Shown here: positions 54,662 through 63,415 of the stretch, one piece after another
Layout of the letters: each line of letters opens with the position of its first letter
Numbering within the stretch: position 1 is the first letter of the stretch
Origin: Luteimonas fraxinea
GTDB taxonomy: Bacteria; Pseudomonadota; Gammaproteobacteria; Xanthomonadales; Xanthomonadaceae
Direction of reading: 5' to 3'
Assembly: GCF_021233355.1 (NCBI RefSeq)
Contig: NZ_CP089507.1
Coordinates: forward strand, 372,001-436,000
Length of the DNA: 64,000 bases
Translations under genes and position numbers: made by a program
Notes under the pieces: model-generated
Database searches by the model: none
What the model was told of the DNA's origin: nothing
Seen by the model: the letters and a program-made list of their open reading frames with translations, nothing else

Positions 54662-55485
54662 GCGCAGCCCTCGCCACGCCGCGTCCGCGGCAGGACCTGC
54701 GCATCGCGGTCCTGCTCGCCGCTGCCGCTGCAGTCGCCACGCTCGCGGTCATTCCCTACCTGCTGCAGATGGATCCTGCGCGCATGACCGGCGGCGGCGC
54801 GATCGCGCTGCCGGCGCTGATCGCGATCCAGGCGATGTCGATGTTCATCCTGTGCGCGCTGCTCGCGTGGAGCGGTCTGCGCATGGGGCACCGCGTCGGA
54901 CTCGGCGCGCCATTGCTGCAGCACTGGGTCAGCCGGCATGGCGACGCGCGGATCCGCGATCGCAAGCCGTGGCAGACGATCGGCCTGGGCGTTGCGGTCG
55001 CGATCGCGATCCTCGTGCTGTCGCGCGTGTTCGATCCGCTGCTGTTGCCGACGACGGAGATCCGGATGACCGACATCGCAGGCGCGCGCAGTGCGCTGTA
55101 CGGTCTGATGGGATCGTTCTATGGCGGCATCGTCGAAGAACTGCAGCTGCGCCTGTTCCTGATGACGCTGATCGCGTGGGCCGCAACATGGTTGCTGCGC
55201 AGGCGCGCCGGCTTCGACGGCACGCTGTCGCCGCGCGTCGCATGGGCCGCGATCCTGATCGCCGCGCTGCTGTTCGGACTCGGCCATCTGCCGGCGGCAT
55301 CGATGGTCTGGGGCCTCGACGCGGGCGTCGTCGTGCGCACGCTGTTGCTCAACGGCATCGGTGGCGTCGTGTTCGGCTGGCTGTACTGGAAGCGCGGTTT
55401 CGAAATGGCCGTGCTCTCGCATTTCGCCGCCGATCTGGTGCTGCATGCACTTGTGCCGCTGCTGCTGCCGCAGGGCGTGCTCTAG
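54658..55485 (+). CDS. CPBP family intramembrane metalloprotease
   Basis: 275-residue polytopic protein of the CPBP/Abi (Rce1-like) family. Seven to eight membrane helices with the motif residues in the membrane core: Glu160-Glu161 and Arg165 in VEELQLRLFL, His210 in FGLGHLP and His255 in LSHFAADL. The EExxxR/FxxxH/HxxxD-type layout is complete, so activity is plausible. Bacterial members process peptides or sit in immunity and stress loci. It is the last gene of the SPFH-RHH cassette (4-nt overlap). Confidence 0.88.
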   Translation: MSAALATPRPRQDLRIAVLLAAAAAVATLAVIPYLLQMDPARMTGGGAIALPALIAIQAMSMFILCALLAWSGLRMGHRVGLGAPLLQHWVSRHGDARIRDRKPWQTIGLGVAVAIAILVLSRVFDPLLLPTTEIRMTDIAGARSALYGLMGSFYGGIVEELQLRLFLMTLIAWAATWLLRRRAGFDGTLSPRVAWAAILIAALLFGLGHLPAASMVWGLDAGVVVRTLLLNGIGGVVFGWLYWKRGFEMAVLSHFAADLVLHALVPLLLPQGVL

Positions 55486-55504
55486 TCACCCACCTACGGC
55501 TTTC

Positions 55505-55533
55505 CTGACGGCGCGCACCGGCATCGCTAAGCT
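55505..55533 (+). promoter_or_regulatory. Promoter of the M15 peptidase gene, -10 6 nt before ATG
   Basis: CTGACG (55505-55510), 17 bp, TAAGCT (55528-55533), then GGACGC and ATG. Predicts transcription beginning at the start codon. Confidence 0.45.
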
Positions 55534-55539
55534 GGACGC

Positions 55540-56349
55540 ATGCATCCCCATCCATCGTCCCGCCTCCTGCTCAACACACTCGCCATGGAACTCTGGCCCG
55601 CGCGCCTGCTGCGGGCGCGCAGCAATCGTGATGCGCGGGTGCTGTCGCGTGCGACGCAGGTGCTGCGGCGCAAACGTGATGGCGCGTATCTCGCAGCGGT
55701 GCTGCCTGAAGGCGTGATCGGGCTGATGCCGCGCTGGCAACGCGAGGCCGGCATCGATGATGCGCTGGACCTGATCGATGCGAGTACGTCGCATGCGACG
55801 CACGCGGCGACGCCCGATCTGCCGCTGTCGCAGGTCGAGGCCCGGCTCGAAGCATTGGGTCTGGACGCCGACGACTACGCCGCGCGCACCGGACTCGAGC
55901 TCGTCGCCGAGCCTGCCTGGCTGGCGTTCGCCGGTGTCGACCGCTATCGCCGGCCCTTGTGGCTGGAGTCGAACACAGCGCGCGCCTGGCACGCGCTGCA
56001 TGCAGCAGCCGCACGTGAGGGCGTCGCGCTGGATGCGGTCTCCGGCTATCGCAGCCACGATTACCAGCTGGGCATCTTCGATCGCAAACGCGCGCGCGGC
56101 CTGTCGCTCGACGCGATCCTCGCCGTCAATGCGGCACCCGGTTACAGCGAACACCACGCCGGCAGCGCGCTGGATATCAGTGCGCCGGGTGAGCCGTCTG
56201 CCGAAGAATCTTTCGAGAGCACGGCGGCATTCGAGTGGCTCACGCGCCACGCCGCCGACCATGGTTTCACGATGAGCTATCCGCGCGACAACCCGCACGG
56301 CATCGTCTACGAACCCTGGCACTGGCGGTACCGGTCCGCCGCCGACTGA
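55540..56349 (+). CDS. D-alanyl-D-alanine carboxypeptidase, M15B (VanY-like)
   Basis: 269-residue protein with a C-terminal M15 zinc carboxypeptidase domain: AVSGYRSHDYQ (about 166-176), zinc ligands His206 and Asp212 (EHHAGSALDI), general base Glu258 and zinc ligand His261 in YEPWHWRY. Such enzymes trim terminal D-Ala from peptidoglycan stems. The N-terminal ~125 residues are of a different, less conserved character and no signal peptide is obvious, which is unusual for a periplasmic enzyme. It stands alone after the CPBP gene. Confidence 0.88.
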   Translation: MHPHPSSRLLLNTLAMELWPARLLRARSNRDARVLSRATQVLRRKRDGAYLAAVLPEGVIGLMPRWQREAGIDDALDLIDASTSHATHAATPDLPLSQVEARLEALGLDADDYAARTGLELVAEPAWLAFAGVDRYRRPLWLESNTARAWHALHAAAAREGVALDAVSGYRSHDYQLGIFDRKRARGLSLDAILAVNAAPGYSEHHAGSALDISAPGEPSAEESFESTAAFEWLTRHAADHGFTMSYPRDNPHGIVYEPWHWRYRSAAD

Positions 56350-56367
56350 GCGACTGCTGCGCCGCGA

Positions 56368-56739
56368 TCAGCGCCGCAGTGCGGCCACAGCCTGCAGCAG
56401 CCAGCCGAGCATCGTCAGCATGCCGCCCCAGGGCGCGAAGAACGACGGTCCGCCGAACAGGTGCCGCGACACCAGCGCGCCGGCGAACAGCAGCGTACCG
56501 ATCAGCAACGCGACGAGAGAGGCCAGCTCGATCGTGCCGCGCACCGCGCGACCCAGCAGCACGAGCGCGATGCCGTGGCCGAAGGCGAATACCGCCGCGG
56601 TCTGCAGCGCGGTGCGCGCATCGCCGTCGACGGCGTGTGCGGCGTAGGCCGACAGTCCGACGGACACACCCGCCAGCAGCGCGCCGGCCGCGACCAGTCC
56701 GCCCATGTGCCGCGCATTGCGTCCGGATCCGATTCCCAT
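56368..56739 (-). CDS. DUF423 membrane protein
   Basis: 123-residue inner-membrane protein with four helices. Family pattern: GLSAYAAHAVDGDARTALQTAAVFAFGHGIAL (in two blocks, about 33-62), LFAGALVSRHLFGG, and the C-terminal APWGGMLTMLGWL. This is the YgdD/DUF423 type, of unknown function. The ATG at 56739 follows GGAG by 6 nt. It converges with the M15 gene. Confidence 0.88.
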   Translation of the reverse strand: MGIGSGRNARHMGGLVAAGALLAGVSVGLSAYAAHAVDGDARTALQTAAVFAFGHGIALVLLGRAVRGTIELASLVALLIGTLLFAGALVSRHLFGGPSFFAPWGGMLTMLGWLLQAVAALRR

Positions 56740-56810
56740 TGCCTGCTCCGTTGCCACGTTTGCGGCGCGATGCGGACCGCGCGCAGGAAAACAGCGGCCC
56801 TGAAACGACA

Positions 56811-56838
56811 CACGCCGCATCCCGGAGGATGCGGCGTG
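56811..56838 (-). terminator. Hairpin terminator after the SRPBCC gene
   Basis: Perfect 12-bp stem 56811-56822 with 56827-56838, 4-nt loop, 29 bp beyond the stop on the minus strand. Only a weak T-rich tail (GTTTC). Confidence 0.7.
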
Positions 56839-56867
56839 CGATGCACAAGCTGCGCGAGTGCGCCTGC

Positions 56868-58133
56868 TTACTCGGCCGGAGCCGCCGCAGGTGCCTCGGC
56901 CGCCTCGGCCGGCGCCGGGGCTTCAGCCGGAGCCGGCGCTGCCGCCGGTGCAGCGGCGGCGGGTGCAGCATTCGGATCACGCAGCGTCCAGAACACCTCG
57001 AACTCGCCGTTCTCGGTGAACGCGGTATCGATGCCGTTGACGTAGTTCTCGTACGGACGGTCGGTGACTTCGTAACCCTGCGTCAGTGCCCAGGCGCGGA
57101 CGGCGTTGCGGACGTTGTCCAGCTCGGCCATGAAGCCCTTGTAGTTCGCCTTGGCGACGCGGGCGCGCGGCAGGAACACGGATTTCACCGGACCCAGCAG
57201 TTCCAGACCGGTCAGTTCGACGGCGTCGGTGGTCGGTGCGGCAACCGGCGGCGCGGCGGCAGCGGTCTCTTCACCCTCGCCATCGGCAGCAGCCGGTGCA
57301 GCAGGCGTGGCCGGACCGGCACCGCGCTTGCGGACCGGCAGCGCGATGTCGAACGTGTAGGTCTCGCGACCCAGCTCGGTGGTGATGATGCGCAGCGGAC
57401 CGGCGGCCTCGAGGTTGTTCGCGGCCATGGTGCGGTTGATCCACTCCACGTTGGCCTTCATCGAGTCCTGGATGATCTGGTTGTTGCGCTCGACGGCGCC
57501 GGCGGCGACGACCAGCAGGTTCTCGGCCGGACGGTCGGCGGCGGCCAGGTTTGCCAGCGTGCTGCCTTCGGCGCGGTAGTCGACGTTCGGCACCGCGGCC
57601 AGCATGTTGGTCAGACGACCCAGGCCCAGCTTGATGCCGTCACCGATGTTGCGGCTGACGTACAGGCCGGCGAAACGGCCCAGCAGATCCCAGCCGTAAT
57701 CGACGCTGTAGGTCTGGGTGATTTCGATGTTGCGGTTGTTGCGACCGGTCGGCTTCAACGTGAAGGTGGTCGTCTTGTTGTTGCCGCGGGTCGGGTTCTC
57801 GACCGCGTAGACCACGCGGGCGCCCGGCTCGGATTCGGTGATTTCCCAGCTGCCGTCGCCGACGCGCTTGAGGGACGAGCTGTAGTCGATGCGGGCACCG
57901 ACGCCGGCTTCGGGACCGGAGACCTTCAGCGTTGCGTTCGGGTCATACGCGGTGACCGGCGACCAGTCCTTGAAGCGGAGCACGCTGTTGAGCGTGTCGA
58001 ACACGATCGTCTGGCGGCGGTTGGTTTCCGCTGATTCGGTCAGGGTGCGGCTGGAGGGAAGCAGGACGGCCACCACGAGAAACAGCACGGCGACGATGAC
58101 GCATGAAATCAGCAGTTCGAGCAGACGGGTCAT
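56868..58133 (-). CDS. Membrane-anchored SRPBCC/polyketide-cyclase-like protein
   Basis: 421-residue protein. An N-terminal hydrophobic anchor (about 7-26) is followed by an SRPBCC (START-like) domain (about 40-190, with DWSPVTAYDPNATLKVSGPE and PTGRNNRNIEITQTYSVDY), then a second alpha/beta region (about 225-390) whose AVRAWALTQGYEVTDRPYENYVNG resembles GyrI-like effector-binding domains. The last ~30 residues are Ala/Pro/Glu repeats. Ligand unknown. The C-terminal low-complexity tail may be a linker-like extension. Confidence 0.75.
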   Translation of the reverse strand: MTRLLELLISCVIVAVLFLVVAVLLPSSRTLTESAETNRRQTIVFDTLNSVLRFKDWSPVTAYDPNATLKVSGPEAGVGARIDYSSSLKRVGDGSWEITESEPGARVVYAVENPTRGNNKTTTFTLKPTGRNNRNIEITQTYSVDYGWDLLGRFAGLYVSRNIGDGIKLGLGRLTNMLAAVPNVDYRAEGSTLANLAAADRPAENLLVVAAGAVERNNQIIQDSMKANVEWINRTMAANNLEAAGPLRIITTELGRETYTFDIALPVRKRGAGPATPAAPAAADGEGEETAAAAPPVAAPTTDAVELTGLELLGPVKSVFLPRARVAKANYKGFMAELDNVRNAVRAWALTQGYEVTDRPYENYVNGIDTAFTENGEFEVFWTLRDPNAAPAAAAPAAAPAPAEAPAPAEAAEAPAAAPAE

Positions 58134-58423
58134 TCAGAGTTCTCCAGGACCAAATCCGGCCTGAGGCGGCACAGACCGGCAATCGTATCAAGTTGCGTGT
58201 TACCGGGCGAGTCCAATCAAGCATCAAAGCGCGAGTCGGCCCGACCGGCGCGATGCGCGCCCGCGAACCGCTCACCACGCAGGGCGACGGCACATTCAGC
58301 AAGTCGATGTCGGCGCCCGGTGAAGCGGCCGCGTGATGCGGCGTGGCGACCGCGGATGTTCCGCTGCGAACGGGGCTCGGTGCCAGCACTGCCACGCGCC
58401 CTTCCAAGGGCGCGCGGGGTCAC
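58134..58423. other. Intergenic region with hairpin at 58395-58414
   Basis: No credible gene. A 9-bp inverted repeat CGCGCCCTT/AAGGGCGCG (58395-58414) lies directly beyond the last tandem repeat unit, and on the minus strand may be the original terminator of the response-regulator gene. The rest should hold the promoter of the SRPBCC gene, but I could not pick one with confidence. Confidence 0.5.
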
Positions 58424-58878
58424 TCAGACCAGTTGCAGTTCGAAGGCCTAAAGCACAGCGCGGGTGCGGTCGCGCACGCCGAGCTTGACAGGGTGAGCAG
58501 GGCCCGCTTGCGAGGCATCGCCTCGCGGGCCACGCAAACGCCCGCCGTGCAACGGCGGGCCGGACATCCTGCCGTCAGACCAGTTGCAGTTCGAAGGCCT
58601 TGAGCACGGCGCGTGTACGGTCGCGCACGCCGAGCTTGGACAGGGTGAGCAGGGCCCGCTTGCGAGGCACTGCCTCGCGGGCCACGCGAACGCCCGCCGT
58701 GCAGCGGCGGGCCGGACATCCTGCCGTCAGACCAGTTGCATTTCGAAGGCCTTGAGCACGGCGCGGGTGCGGTCGCGCACGCCGAGCTTGGACAGGGTGA
58801 GCAGGCCCCGCTTGCGAGGCATTGCCTCGCTGGCCACGCGAACGCCCGCCGTGCTGCGGCGGGCCGGACATCCTGCCG
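58424..58878 (-). repeat. Three tandem ~152-bp repeats derived from the adjacent response-regulator 3' end
   Basis: Units begin at 58424, 58575 and 58727 (151, 152 and 152 bp). Each contains, on the minus strand, a copy of about the last 22 codons of the adjacent regulator (SKLGVRDRTRAVLKAFE-QLV and TGA) followed by about 85 bp with two G+C-rich hairpins (GCCCGC-type and GCCCGCCGT/ACGGCGGGC). The unit nearest the gene is near-identical; the distal unit carries a 1-bp deletion and several changes. No start codons or full frames make these genes. Confidence 0.93.
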
Positions 58879-59520
58879 TCAGACCAGTTGCAGTTCGAAC
58901 GCCTTGAGCACGGCGCGTGTGCGGTCGCGCACGCCGAGCTTGGACAGGATGTTCGACACGTGATTCTTGATCGTGCCTTCGGCCACGCCCAGCGAATTGG
59001 CGATTTCCTTGTTGGAGAAGCCGCCGGCCATCAGGCGCAGGATCTCGGTCTCGCGATCGGTCAGCGGGTCCGGCTTGTCGAGACTGACGAACTCGTTGCG
59101 CATCTGCTCCAGGCCCGTCAGCAGGCGTTGGGTCACCGCCGGCTGCACCAGCGAACCGCCACCGGCGACGGTGCGGATCGCGCCGACCAGCTGGTCCAGC
59201 GACACATCCTTGAGCAGATAGCCCTTGGCGCCGGCCTTGAGTCCGGCCAGCACCAGCTGGTCGTCGTCGAAGGTGGTCAGGATGATCGTCGGCGGCAGCG
59301 TGCCCGCGCGCGACAGGGCCTGGATGGCTTCGAGTCCGGACATCGCCGGCATGCGCATGTCCATCAGCACGACATCGGGCTTGCACTCGGGAATCGTCTC
59401 GACCGCTTGACGGCCGTCGGAGGCCTCGGCGATCACTTCGATGCCGCCATCGAGCGCGAGCAACGAGCGGATGCCCTGGCGCACCAGGGTCTGGTCGTCG
59501 ACCAGGCAGACTCGGATCAT
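58879..59520 (-). CDS. NarL-family response regulator (LiaR/DesR-like)
   Basis: 213-residue response regulator. Receiver: DD(8-9), phospho-acceptor Asp54 in LMDMRMPAMSG, Lys104 region GYLLKDV. LuxR-type HTH at about 145-210 with LTDRETEILRLMAGGFSNKEIANSLGVAEGTIKNHV (in blocks). The ATG at 59520 follows GGGAGG by 5 nt. The sensor kinase gene ends 19 nt upstream, so this is the output half of that pair. Its last 22 codons are duplicated three times downstream. Confidence 0.93.
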   Translation of the reverse strand: MIRVCLVDDQTLVRQGIRSLLALDGGIEVIAEASDGRQAVETIPECKPDVVLMDMRMPAMSGLEAIQALSRAGTLPPTIILTTFDDDQLVLAGLKAGAKGYLLKDVSLDQLVGAIRTVAGGGSLVQPAVTQRLLTGLEQMRNEFVSLDKPDPLTDRETEILRLMAGGFSNKEIANSLGVAEGTIKNHVSNILSKLGVRDRTRAVLKAFELQLV

Positions 59521-59539
59521 GGTGCCTCCCATTGCGGAT

Positions 59540-60754
59540 TCATGCCGGCGACTGCGCTTCGCCCCGCCGCGCAGCATCGCGCAGCCCGGTCGCATCCGCC
59601 AGCGGCAGTTCCAGTTTGAGTACGAAACCGCGATCGGGCGCGGTTTCCACATGCAAGGTGCCGCCGTAGGCCGCCAGCCGCTCGCGCATGCCGGTCAGGC
59701 CGTTGCCGATGCGCGCCGCCTCCGCGCCGCGACCGTCGTCGCGCGCGTCGACGCGGATCGTGTCGCGGTCCTGGCTGTAGCGCAGGCGCAGGAGGCTGGC
59801 GCCGGAATGGCGCACGGCATTGGTGATGATTTCCTGCGTACAGCGCAGCAGCACGTGCGCGCGCTCGGGATCGTCGACGACGAACTGCACCGGCAACTGC
59901 ATGTCGACCTGCAGGCTGGGCACGTGCTCGGCCAGCGGCAGCAGGGTCGCGCGCATGTCGATCGCATCGTCGTCGCGCAACTGGCTCACCGCCTCGCGCA
60001 CATCGCTGAGCAGCAGCTTGGCCAGCGTCTGCGCCTGCCCCACGTGTTCCTGCGCCTGGCCGCTGGCGAGATGGCTGGCGATTTCGAGGTTGAGGCTCAG
60101 CGCGGTGAGATGGTGGCCGAGCAGATCGTGCAGTTCGCGCGAGATGCGCGTGCGTTCGTTGACGCGCACGCTTTCGGCCAGCAATGCGCGGGTCGCGCGC
60201 AGCTCGGCGTTGAGCCGACGCTGGTTCTCGCGCGCTTGCGCCTGCTGGTGGGCGACGAAGCCGGTGACGAAGGCGAAGCCGGTGAAGCCGACATACAGCG
60301 CTGCCTGCAGCACCGCCTCGGGCCAGGTGAAATCGAAGCCGCGCACGTAGACCGGCACGATGACGAACTCGCAGGCCACCAGCAGCGCCACCCCCACCCA
60401 CAGCGGCAGCAGCCACGGCAGCACGCAGGCCACGATCATCAGCAGGATGCTGCCCAGGCCGCTCTGGCTGTAATAACTGATCGCGATCGCACTGCCGGCC
60501 AGCAGCAGCACCAGCAGCTGGTCGAATGCGCGGACACGGCGCTCGCCGAGCCCGCGGGTGAGCCAGGCATAGCTCAGTCCGAACACCGCCCACGCCGCCC
60601 AGCTCGGCCAGCTGTCGAGCGCCACGCGCACACCGCCGTCGGTCAACTGCTCCACCGGCGCCAGCGACAGCATCAGCAACGGCAGGCCGATCACCGCCCA
60701 GGTAAACAGGCCGGCGATGCGGAGCAGACGATTGTGGTTCAGATCACGGAGCAT
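59540..60754 (-). CDS. DesK-type sensor histidine kinase
   Basis: 404-residue membrane kinase. Five to six N-terminal helices (about 10-165) with short loops, no large periplasmic domain, suggesting it senses the membrane itself or a membrane-borne signal. A HisKA_3 dimerisation domain follows with phospho-acceptor His209 in SRELHDLLGHHLTAL, then a HATPase with NAVRHSGA and DDGRGAE and GNGLTGMRERLAAYGG. Paired with the NarL-family regulator immediately downstream. Stimulus unknown; DesKR relatives respond to membrane fluidity. Confidence 0.92.
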   Translation of the reverse strand: MLRDLNHNRLLRIAGLFTWAVIGLPLLMLSLAPVEQLTDGGVRVALDSWPSWAAWAVFGLSYAWLTRGLGERRVRAFDQLLVLLLAGSAIAISYYSQSGLGSILLMIVACVLPWLLPLWVGVALLVACEFVIVPVYVRGFDFTWPEAVLQAALYVGFTGFAFVTGFVAHQQAQARENQRRLNAELRATRALLAESVRVNERTRISRELHDLLGHHLTALSLNLEIASHLASGQAQEHVGQAQTLAKLLLSDVREAVSQLRDDDAIDMRATLLPLAEHVPSLQVDMQLPVQFVVDDPERAHVLLRCTQEIITNAVRHSGASLLRLRYSQDRDTIRVDARDDGRGAEAARIGNGLTGMRERLAAYGGTLHVETAPDRGFVLKLELPLADATGLRDAARRGEAQSPA

Positions 60755-60933
60755 GCCGGCATGTTAGGCGCATGTTGGCGCGTCCGGACGGGCCTGAAGT
60801 CATGCCGCCGGTGTCGCCGCCGGTCGCCCGGTGGTCCCCGGCATGCAATAATCCGGCCTTGTGCGACGCGCAGCGGCAGGAGCGCCGCAGACCGGTCGTT
60901 TCGCGCGTCCATCGGTAGTCTCTGGAGTCTGGA

Positions 60934-61527
60934 ATGTCGATCGTCGTCCGCGACGTGCATGCGCACGAGCTGGATTCCATCCTCGAACTCAACAATGCCG
61001 CCGGTCCCTCGATCCTGCCGCTGGATGCGGCCCGTCTTCGCCATCTGCACGACACCGCGGAGTATTTCCGGGTCGCCGAGCGCGACGGGGCGATGGTCGG
61101 TTTCCTGATCGGCTTCGGCGCCGGCAGCGGTCACGACAGCAGCAATTTCCGCTGGTTCGAATCGCACTACCCCGATTTCTTCTATATCGATCGCGTCGTG
61201 GTCGCCAGCCGCCGTCGCGGCGGCGGTGTCGGCCGCGCGTTCTACGCCGATGTGCAGAGCTATTCCGAGGTGCGCCACCCGCTGCTGACCTGCGAAGTGT
61301 TCCTCGAACACGACAACGATCCGGTGCGCCTGTTCCACGGCAGCTTCGGGTTCCGCGAGGTGGGCCAGCACGTGATGCCGGGCACCGACATCCGCGCGTC
61401 GATGCTGGTCAAGGACCTGTGCAGCTATGCCTGGGTGCGCGAGACCTACGGCGGCACCCTGCCCGACGAACCCTGGCTGGGCCGCCCCCGCGTGCCTGCC
61501 CGCAACACCGAGGAGACGAAAGCCTGA
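60934..61527 (+). CDS. GNAT family N-acetyltransferase
   Basis: 197-residue acetyltransferase: SIVVRDVHAHELDSILELNNAAGP at the start, DFFYIDRVVVASRRRGGGVGRAFYADV (about 82-108) with the acetyl-CoA loop RRGGGVGRA, and FHGSFGFREVGQ. Substrate unknown. Its stop overlaps the minC start (TGATG), so it is co-translated with minCDE; whether it has a division role is untested. An AATAAT sequence near 60845 might belong to the shared promoter. Confidence 0.85.
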   Translation: MSIVVRDVHAHELDSILELNNAAGPSILPLDAARLRHLHDTAEYFRVAERDGAMVGFLIGFGAGSGHDSSNFRWFESHYPDFFYIDRVVVASRRRGGGVGRAFYADVQSYSEVRHPLLTCEVFLEHDNDPVRLFHGSFGFREVGQHVMPGTDIRASMLVKDLCSYAWVRETYGGTLPDEPWLGRPRVPARNTEETKA

Positions 61528-62306
61528 TGGCGTCCCGCCCCGCCCCCGCCGCCGATTTCGAACCGGCCGGCGAACTGAAGATCGGCCAGGTCGGCATTGC
61601 CAACCTGCGTGTGCGCACGCTCGACGTCGCGCGTCTGGCCGAGGAAATGCGCAGCCGAGTGACGCGCGCGCCCAAGCTCTTCGACCGCGCCGCGGTGATC
61701 CTGGATTTCGGCGGTCTGGCCGAACTGCCCGACACGACCACGGCGCAGGCGCTGATCGACGCGCTGCGTGACGCCGGCGCGCTGCCGGTCGCACTGGCCT
61801 GGGGCAGCCCGGCCAATGCCTCACTCGCCGAATCGCTGGACCTGCCGGTGCTGTCCAAGTTCCGCGCCCAGTACGAGAACGCCGACGCGGTACCCGCGCC
61901 TGCGCCCTCGCGCGCGGCGCCGGAGCCGGCCGCGCCGCCGCCGGCCGCGAAGGCCGCCCCTGCCGCCGCAGCGGTCGAGCCGGGTCTGGTGCAGGCGGGT
62001 TCGGTGCGTTCGGGCCAGCAGCTCTACGCCCAGAATCGCGACCTGACCGTGCTGTCCTCGGTCGGCGCCGGCGCCGAAGTCATTGCCGACGGTTCTATCC
62101 ATATTTACGGCCCGTTGCGCGGCCGTGCACTGGCAGGCGCACAGGGCAGCGCGACTGCGCGTATCTTCTGCCGCAGTTTCCACGCCGAGCTGGTCGCAGT
62201 AGCGGGCCACTACAAGGTGTTGGACGATATTCCCCGCGAACTCCATGGCAAGGCCGTCCAGGTCTGGCTGGAGCATGACGAATTGAAGATCGCCGCACTC
62301 GAGTGA
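61527..62306 (+). CDS. minC: Septum site-determining protein MinC
   Basis: Inhibitor of FtsZ polymerisation that, driven by MinD, blocks division at the poles. 259 residues: N-terminal MinC_N domain (about 12-110, ELKIGQVGIANLRVRTLD), an Ala/Pro-rich linker (about 125-155), and the C-terminal beta-helix with VRSGQQLYAQNRDLTVLSSVGAGAEVIADGSIHIYGPLRGRALAG (in blocks). The ATG overlaps the GNAT stop. Confidence 0.96.
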   Translation: MASRPAPAADFEPAGELKIGQVGIANLRVRTLDVARLAEEMRSRVTRAPKLFDRAAVILDFGGLAELPDTTTAQALIDALRDAGALPVALAWGSPANASLAESLDLPVLSKFRAQYENADAVPAPAPSRAAPEPAAPPPAAKAAPAAAAVEPGLVQAGSVRSGQQLYAQNRDLTVLSSVGAGAEVIADGSIHIYGPLRGRALAGAQGSATARIFCRSFHAELVAVAGHYKVLDDIPRELHGKAVQVWLEHDELKIAALE

Positions 62307-62330
62307 CGGCGACACACCAGGAGATGTGTT

Positions 62331-63140
62331 TTGGCTGAAATCATCGTAGTCACCTCGGGCAAGGGCGGCGTCGGCAAGACCACCAGCAGCGCGAGCATCG
62401 CCATCGGCCTCGCCCGTCAGGGCAAGCGCACGGCGGTCGTGGACTTCGACGTGGGTCTGCGCAACCTCGACCTGATCATGGGCTGCGAGCGCCGCGTGGT
62501 GTACGACCTGGTCAACGTGGTGCAGGGCGAAGCCTCGCTCAAGCAGGCGCTGATCAAGGACAAGCGGTTCGACAATCTGTACGTGCTGGCCGCGTCGCAG
62601 ACTCGCGACAAGGACGCGCTGACCACCGAAGGCGTGGAACGCGTGCTCAAGGAACTCGCCGACGACGGCTTCGAATACATCGTCTGTGATTCGCCGGCCG
62701 GCATCGAGAAGGGCGCGTTCCTGGCGATGTACTTCGCCGATCGCGCCGTTGTGGTCGTGAACCCGGAAGTGTCGTCGGTGCGCGACTCCGACCGCGTCAT
62801 CGGCCTGCTGCAGTCCAAGACCCGCCGCGCCGAGAACGGCGAGCGCGTGCAGGAGCACCTGCTGCTGACCCGCTACAGCCCGGCGCGCGTGGAGACCGGC
62901 GAAATGCTGTCGATCACCGACGTCGAGGAAGTGCTGGGCCTGAAGACGATCGGCGTGATCCCGGAGTCGGGCGACGTGCTCAATGCGTCCAACAAGGGCG
63001 AGCCGGTGATCCTGTCGGCCGAGTCGAACGCCGGTCAGGCCTACGACGATGCGGTTGCACGCCTGCTCGGCCAGGAGCGCCCGATGCGCTTCACGACCAC
63101 CGACAAGAAGGGCTTCTTCAGCAAGCTGTTCGGAGGCTGA
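62331..63140 (+). CDS. minD: Septum site-determining ATPase MinD
   Basis: Membrane-binding ATPase that oscillates with MinE and recruits MinC. 269 residues with the deviant Walker [11 protein letters not shown] (9-18), [25 protein letters not shown], and the C-terminal amphipathic membrane-targeting helix ending GFFSKLFGG. The start is TTG at 62331, 7 nt after AGGAG; a nearby ATG at 62324 is out of frame and hits a stop at once, so TTG is well supported. Confidence 0.97.
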   Translation: MAEIIVVTSGKGGVGKTTSSASIAIGLARQGKRTAVVDFDVGLRNLDLIMGCERRVVYDLVNVVQGEASLKQALIKDKRFDNLYVLAASQTRDKDALTTEGVERVLKELADDGFEYIVCDSPAGIEKGAFLAMYFADRAVVVVNPEVSSVRDSDRVIGLLQSKTRRAENGERVQEHLLLTRYSPARVETGEMLSITDVEEVLGLKTIGVIPESGDVLNASNKGEPVILSAESNAGQAYDDAVARLLGQERPMRFTTTDKKGFFSKLFGG

Positions 63141-63142
63141 TC

Positions 63143-63406
63143 ATGGGTATGTTCGATTTCCTCAAGCCGAAGAAGAACACCGCCTCGATCGCGAAGGACC
63201 GGTTGCGCATCATCGTCGCGCAGGAGCGGACCAATCGCGGTGCCCCCGATTACCTTCCGTTGCTGCAGCGCGAGCTGCTGGAAGTGATCCGCAAATACGT
63301 CAGCATCGACGTCGAAGCGGTGAAGGTGGATCTGGTCAAGGACGGCGACCACGACGTCCTCGACATCTCGGTCGCGCTGCCCGAAGAGCGTCAGGCCACC
63401 GCCTGA
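63143..63406 (+). CDS. minE: Cell division topological specificity factor MinE
   Basis: 87-residue activator of MinD ATPase that sets mid-cell placement. N-terminal membrane-targeting/anti-MinCD part [27 protein letters not shown] (in blocks) and a C-terminal dimerisation domain with [17 protein letters not shown]. It starts 2 nt after minD. Confidence 0.97.
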   Translation: MGMFDFLKPKKNTASIAKDRLRIIVAQERTNRGAPDYLPLLQRELLEVIRKYVSIDVEAVKVDLVKDGDHDVLDISVALPEERQATA

Positions 63407-63415
63407 GTCGTACGG

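Noticed and set aside
53082..55485. Toxin-antitoxin interpretation of the RHH gene
   Set aside because: RHH proteins are common antitoxins, but the adjacent 59-residue DUF4177 protein and membrane proteins do not resemble known toxins; autoregulation of the cassette is simpler.
58424..58878. CRISPR array
   Set aside because: Units are 152 bp, directly abutting, with no unique spacers, and clearly derive from the neighbouring gene end.
58424..58878. Small coding genes in the tandem repeats
   Set aside because: They hold only a regulator C terminus without a start; other frames are repetitive Arg/Gly/Ala strings.
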